From assembly GCF_000196495.1 (NCBI RefSeq), contig NC_011312.1:992001-1056000 (forward strand): a stretch of 64,000 bases of DNA, written 5' to 3'. Source of the stretch: Aliivibrio salmonicida LFI1238 (GTDB lineage: Bacteria; Pseudomonadota; Gammaproteobacteria; Enterobacterales; Vibrionaceae). Below the pieces are notes generated by a model. That model was not told the origin of the DNA and did no database searches. It saw only the letters and a program-made list of their open reading frames with translations. Below, one piece after another: positions 61,730-64,000 of the stretch. The translations under genes were made by a program, and so were the position numbers. The first letter of the stretch is position 1. Every line of letters starts with the position of its first letter.

Positions 61730-62689
61730 GTGAGTGTTGAGATTGAAAACGTGGAATTAGAAGCAGATAAAAAGGTGCGTAAAATCATTCATATTGATAT
61801 GGATTGTTTCTATGCAGCGGTTGAAATGCGAGATAATCCTGTATTACGTGACGTTCCTTTGGCCGTTGGTGGAAGTGAAAGACAGCGTGGTGTATTAAGT
61901 ACGTGTAACTATCAAGCTAGGAAGTTTGGTCTTCATTCTGCAATGCCAACAGGACGTGCGTTATCCCTTTGTCCTCACTTAGTGGTTGTACCTGGTCGCA
62001 TGCAGGTCTACAAGCAAGTCTCTCATCATATACACCGTATATTTCGTCGCTATACCGATAAAATAGAACCACTCTCTTTAGATGAAGCTTATCTCGATGT
62101 TAGTGAATGTACGTTGTTGCATGGTTCGGCGACATTGATAGCTCAACAAATACGTAGAGACATATTTAATGAACTGCAATTAACCGCATCAGCAGGAATT
62201 GCCCCTCTTAAATTTTTAGCTAAAATCGCTTCTGATTTAAATAAACCTGATGGTCAGTATGTGATTACTCCGAATATGGTTATGGATGAAATTGACTCAT
62301 TACCATTGGAGAAAATACCAGGGGTCGGAAAAGTAAGCTTAGAGCGGTTACATCGATCAGGACTGCATACTTGCAAGGACGTCCAACAGTTTGACCAACG
62401 TGAATTATTATTGTTATTTGGAAAAATGGGGGCTTCATTATGGAAGCGATCTCATGGAATTGATGAAAGAGAAGTGATTACAGAGCGTAATCGAAAGTCC
62501 GTAGGCGTAGAAAGAACATTTTCTCATAATATCAGCATGTTTGAAGAATGCTGGGAAGTCATTAAAACACGCTTGTATCCTGAATTAGAGTCGAGACTAA
62601 TAAAAGCAAATGGTGATAATTATATTGCTAAGCAAGGTATTAAAATTAAGTTCGCAGACTTCCAACATTTTCCTAATGCATGTTTTTAG
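61730..62689 (+). CDS. dinB: DNA polymerase IV (DinB), divergent/truncated C-terminus
   Basis: This Y-family translesion polymerase has the catalytic carboxylates of IIHIDMDCFYAAVE near 18-31 and SLDEAYLDVS near 115, a helix-hairpin-helix IPGVGKVSLERLHRSG near 190, and a little-finger domain. It follows an SOS box. It is 319 residues against about 350 in E. coli. The family match stops at GIKIKFADFQ and the frame ends ten codons later, so roughly 40-50 C-terminal residues, part of the little-finger domain, are replaced. This could be caused by insertion of the downstream DNA. The start is not certain; GTG at 61730 has no strong RBS. Confidence 0.85.
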   Translation: MSVEIENVELEADKKVRKIIHIDMDCFYAAVEMRDNPVLRDVPLAVGGSERQRGVLSTCNYQARKFGLHSAMPTGRALSLCPHLVVVPGRMQVYKQVSHHIHRIFRRYTDKIEPLSLDEAYLDVSECTLLHGSATLIAQQIRRDIFNELQLTASAGIAPLKFLAKIASDLNKPDGQYVITPNMVMDEIDSLPLEKIPGVGKVSLERLHRSGLHTCKDVQQFDQRELLLLFGKMGASLWKRSHGIDEREVITERNRKSVGVERTFSHNISMFEECWEVIKTRLYPELESRLIKANGDNYIAKQGIKIKFADFQHFPNACF

Positions 62690-63012
62690 CTGATTTATTG
62701 TCAATGAATAACAGTATGTAAGTAATTATAATAATTAGCGCATAATGTACTAATAGTGTGTTTAATTCTTAATTAACCTATTGTATGGAACGATAATAGT
62801 TTGTCATTGTTCACTAACGGTATACCAATACCTTTTAGATAGATGTGTGTTTGTAAATTTACTGATTTAGTCAGCTGTATGGATGTTTTTTCACCAGAAA
62901 TTGCGTGGTGTTGTTTTAGTATATTGAGTTACATCATTGTTTTTTAATGATGTTATAGAAGAGTTTATAACTTATAGTACACTATTAGAAACATGAATTG
63001 GCAGGGATAAAA
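62690..63012. other. Noncoding stretch between dinB and the SIR2-like gene
   Basis: This 323-bp AT-rich segment has no supported gene. It has a weak hairpin (ACATCATT ... AATGATGT) near 62932-62953 and no recognisable attachment site, tRNA end or IS end. It begins within a few bases of where the dinB homology stops, so it is a candidate junction of acquired DNA. Confidence 0.4.
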
Positions 63013-63517
63013 ATGAACATACGTGAGTTTATAGGGCATTACAGAAACCACCCTGTTTTGTTTGTAGGGGCAAGTTTAAGCCTACGCTATCTAAATAATG
63101 CTTTTACATGGGATGGATTATTAAAATACATCTCTTTTGAGCTAAAAGGGAATAATGAGTTTTATCTTGATACCAAAGCTGAATGTCGAGATAACGGTAG
63201 ATATGATTACACCAAGGTCGCTACAAAAATAGAGCAAGAGTTCAATGCTGAACTGGGAAAAAATCGAAACGGAAAATTTAAAGAAATCAATGATGTTTTC
63301 TATCGTGAGATGGAAAAGGAAAACTACCTTAGCCGTTTCAAAATATATATTTCACAGTTAGTTAGTGAACTTGACTACAAAGAAGAAAAGCGAGAAGAAC
63401 TCGCTGAGCTAAAGAAGATACGCAAAAATATTGGTTCTGTAATCACTACCAATTATGATGGACTGGTAGAGGATGTTTTTGGTTTTGAGCCTCTAGTGGG
63501 TAACGATATATTACTTA
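63013..63517 (+). pseudogene. SIR2-like domain protein, 3' part interrupted by IS982
   Basis: The frame starts with ATG at 63013 after AGGGAT. It encodes MNIREFIGHYRNHPVLFVGA, then SLSLRYLNNAFTWDGLLKYI, a charged helical stretch at 60-135, and SVITTNYDGLVEDVFGFEP with the TTNYD motif at 145-149. The combination FVGAS near the start and TTNYD with a downstream acidic residue is typical of SIR2-like NAD+-binding domains of bacterial anti-phage proteins. IS982 ends the host sequence at 63517 and supplies a stop after GATAA. The remainder presumably continues beyond the element outside the window. The defence role is an inference. Confidence 0.72.
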
Positions 63518-64000
63518 ACCTGAATTCTGGATAAGGCTGAACTAATTGCCCACCTAACGATCAGATCTTTCGACCAAGAATTATTTGAACGTATTTTAAA
63601 AGGTGGGCAAGATGAATAAATTAGTTGATATATTTTGTGATGTCGATGATTTTTGTTATCAATTCTTATCTCAATGGGAAAAATACCTTGTTGAGGCTAG
63701 TGAGAGAAAAAGAAAACGTCAGTCAGTAATGTCTACTAGTGAATGTATGACTATTGTCATCGCTTTTCATCAATCAAATCATAGAGATTTCAAGAACTTC
63801 TATATCGGGTTAGTTCATCAATATTGGAAAGGATACTTTCCAAATTTACTTAGCTACACTCGATTTGTGAGCAAAATGCCTAGCCTAATCGCCCCAATGT
63901 GTGCCTATTTTCAATCTATCAAAGGTAAGCCGACTGGCATTGCTTTTGTTGACTCCACGAGTCTTAAAGTATGCCATAACATTCGAATTCCTCGCCATAA
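63518..64000 (+). mobile_element. IS982-family insertion sequence, second copy (runs off the window)
   Basis: Begins with ACCTGAATTCTGGATAA and is identical in its visible part to the transposase-upstream end of the complete copy at 23635-24635, but in the opposite orientation. The right end is outside the window, so target duplication cannot be tested. The expected left repeat, if any, would resemble ATTACTTA. Confidence 0.92.
63612..64000 (+). CDS. IS982-family transposase (partial, 3' end outside window)
   Basis: The first 129 codons of the same transposase as at 23660-24541 are present, starting [18 protein letters not shown] and reaching [17 protein letters not shown], which carries the first catalytic aspartate. 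AGGTGGG precedes the ATG. The sequence in the window is uninterrupted. Confidence 0.92.
   Translation, partial: MNKLVDIFCDVDDFCYQFLSQWEKYLVEASERKRKRQSVMSTSECMTIVIAFHQSNHRDFKNFYIGLVHQYWKGYFPNLLSYTRFVSKMPSLIAPMCAYFQSIKGKPTGIAFVDSTSLKVCHNIRIPRH

Overview
The window looks like chromosome I of an Aliivibrio/Vibrio-type marine gammaproteobacterium. The grounds are an AT-rich genome, the Na+-driven motor genes pomAB, the nqrABCDEF-apbE-nqrM cluster, luxPQ, an OmpK-type porin, and gene neighbourhoods shared with Vibrionaceae and Enterobacteria. The dense gene decay and IS load (chitinase, sialate transporter, fadD, metE, luxP, ompK, mucinase) best fit a host-restricted species such as Aliivibrio salmonicida. 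That species name is an inference from gene content, not a database match.

Layout. 1-2.7 kb: trmO-proS. 2.8-9.2 kb: a sialic-acid catabolism locus (nanQ, an SSS-type sialate symporter that has lost its start, nanR, nanA), interrupted by a 2.3-kb IS66-family element. 9.3-9.7 kb: yaeP and a DUF4250 gene. 10.2-15.6 kb: a GH18 chitinase missing its 3' end and a fadD missing its 3' end, meeting at a second copy of the same IS66 element. 15.8-20.3 kb: hydrolase, slp, a hypothetical gene, tsaB, yoaA (all minus strand). 20.7-23.1 kb: purU, a hydrolase and a small YqaE/Pmp3 gene. 23.2-25.5 kb: the 3' end of metE, an IS982-family element, then the 3' end of an AcfD/SslE-like M60 metallopeptidase. 25.6-28.0 kb: a lipoprotein and a NIT-domain chemoreceptor. 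28.2-34.2 kb: nrdR-ribD-ribE-ribBA-ribH-nusB-thiL-pgpA. 34.2-37.6 kb: a frameshifted luxP and a short luxQ. 38.4-41.4 kb: xseB-ispA-dxs (minus). 41.7-45.0 kb: pomAB and thiI. 45-49.5 kb: a LysR regulator, a DMT exporter, panE-yajL, and ompK with an in-frame amber codon. 49.8-53.9 kb: ampG, ppiA, yajG, rlmG, bolA. 54.3-61.6 kb: the Na+-NQR operon with its two maturation genes. 61.7-64 kb: dinB behind a LexA box and lacking its normal C-terminus, then the 5' part of a SIR2-like gene cut by a second IS982 copy that runs off the window.

How it fits together. The housekeeping blocks (translation, riboflavin/thiamine/isoprenoid synthesis, Na+ energetics and motility) look intact. The damaged genes mostly face the environment: chitin breakdown, sialate uptake, fatty-acid activation, AI-2 sensing, mucin-type proteolysis, an outer-membrane porin and a possible phage-defence gene. 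The two IS66 copies and the complete IS982 copy are not flanked by visible target-site duplications. The second IS66 copy and the complete IS982 copy each separate pieces of unrelated genes, so rearrangement or adjacent deletion at IS copies is more likely than simple insertion. I did not find a convincing undescribed multigene system. The best lead for one is the interrupted SIR2-like gene at the right edge, whose continuation lies outside the window.
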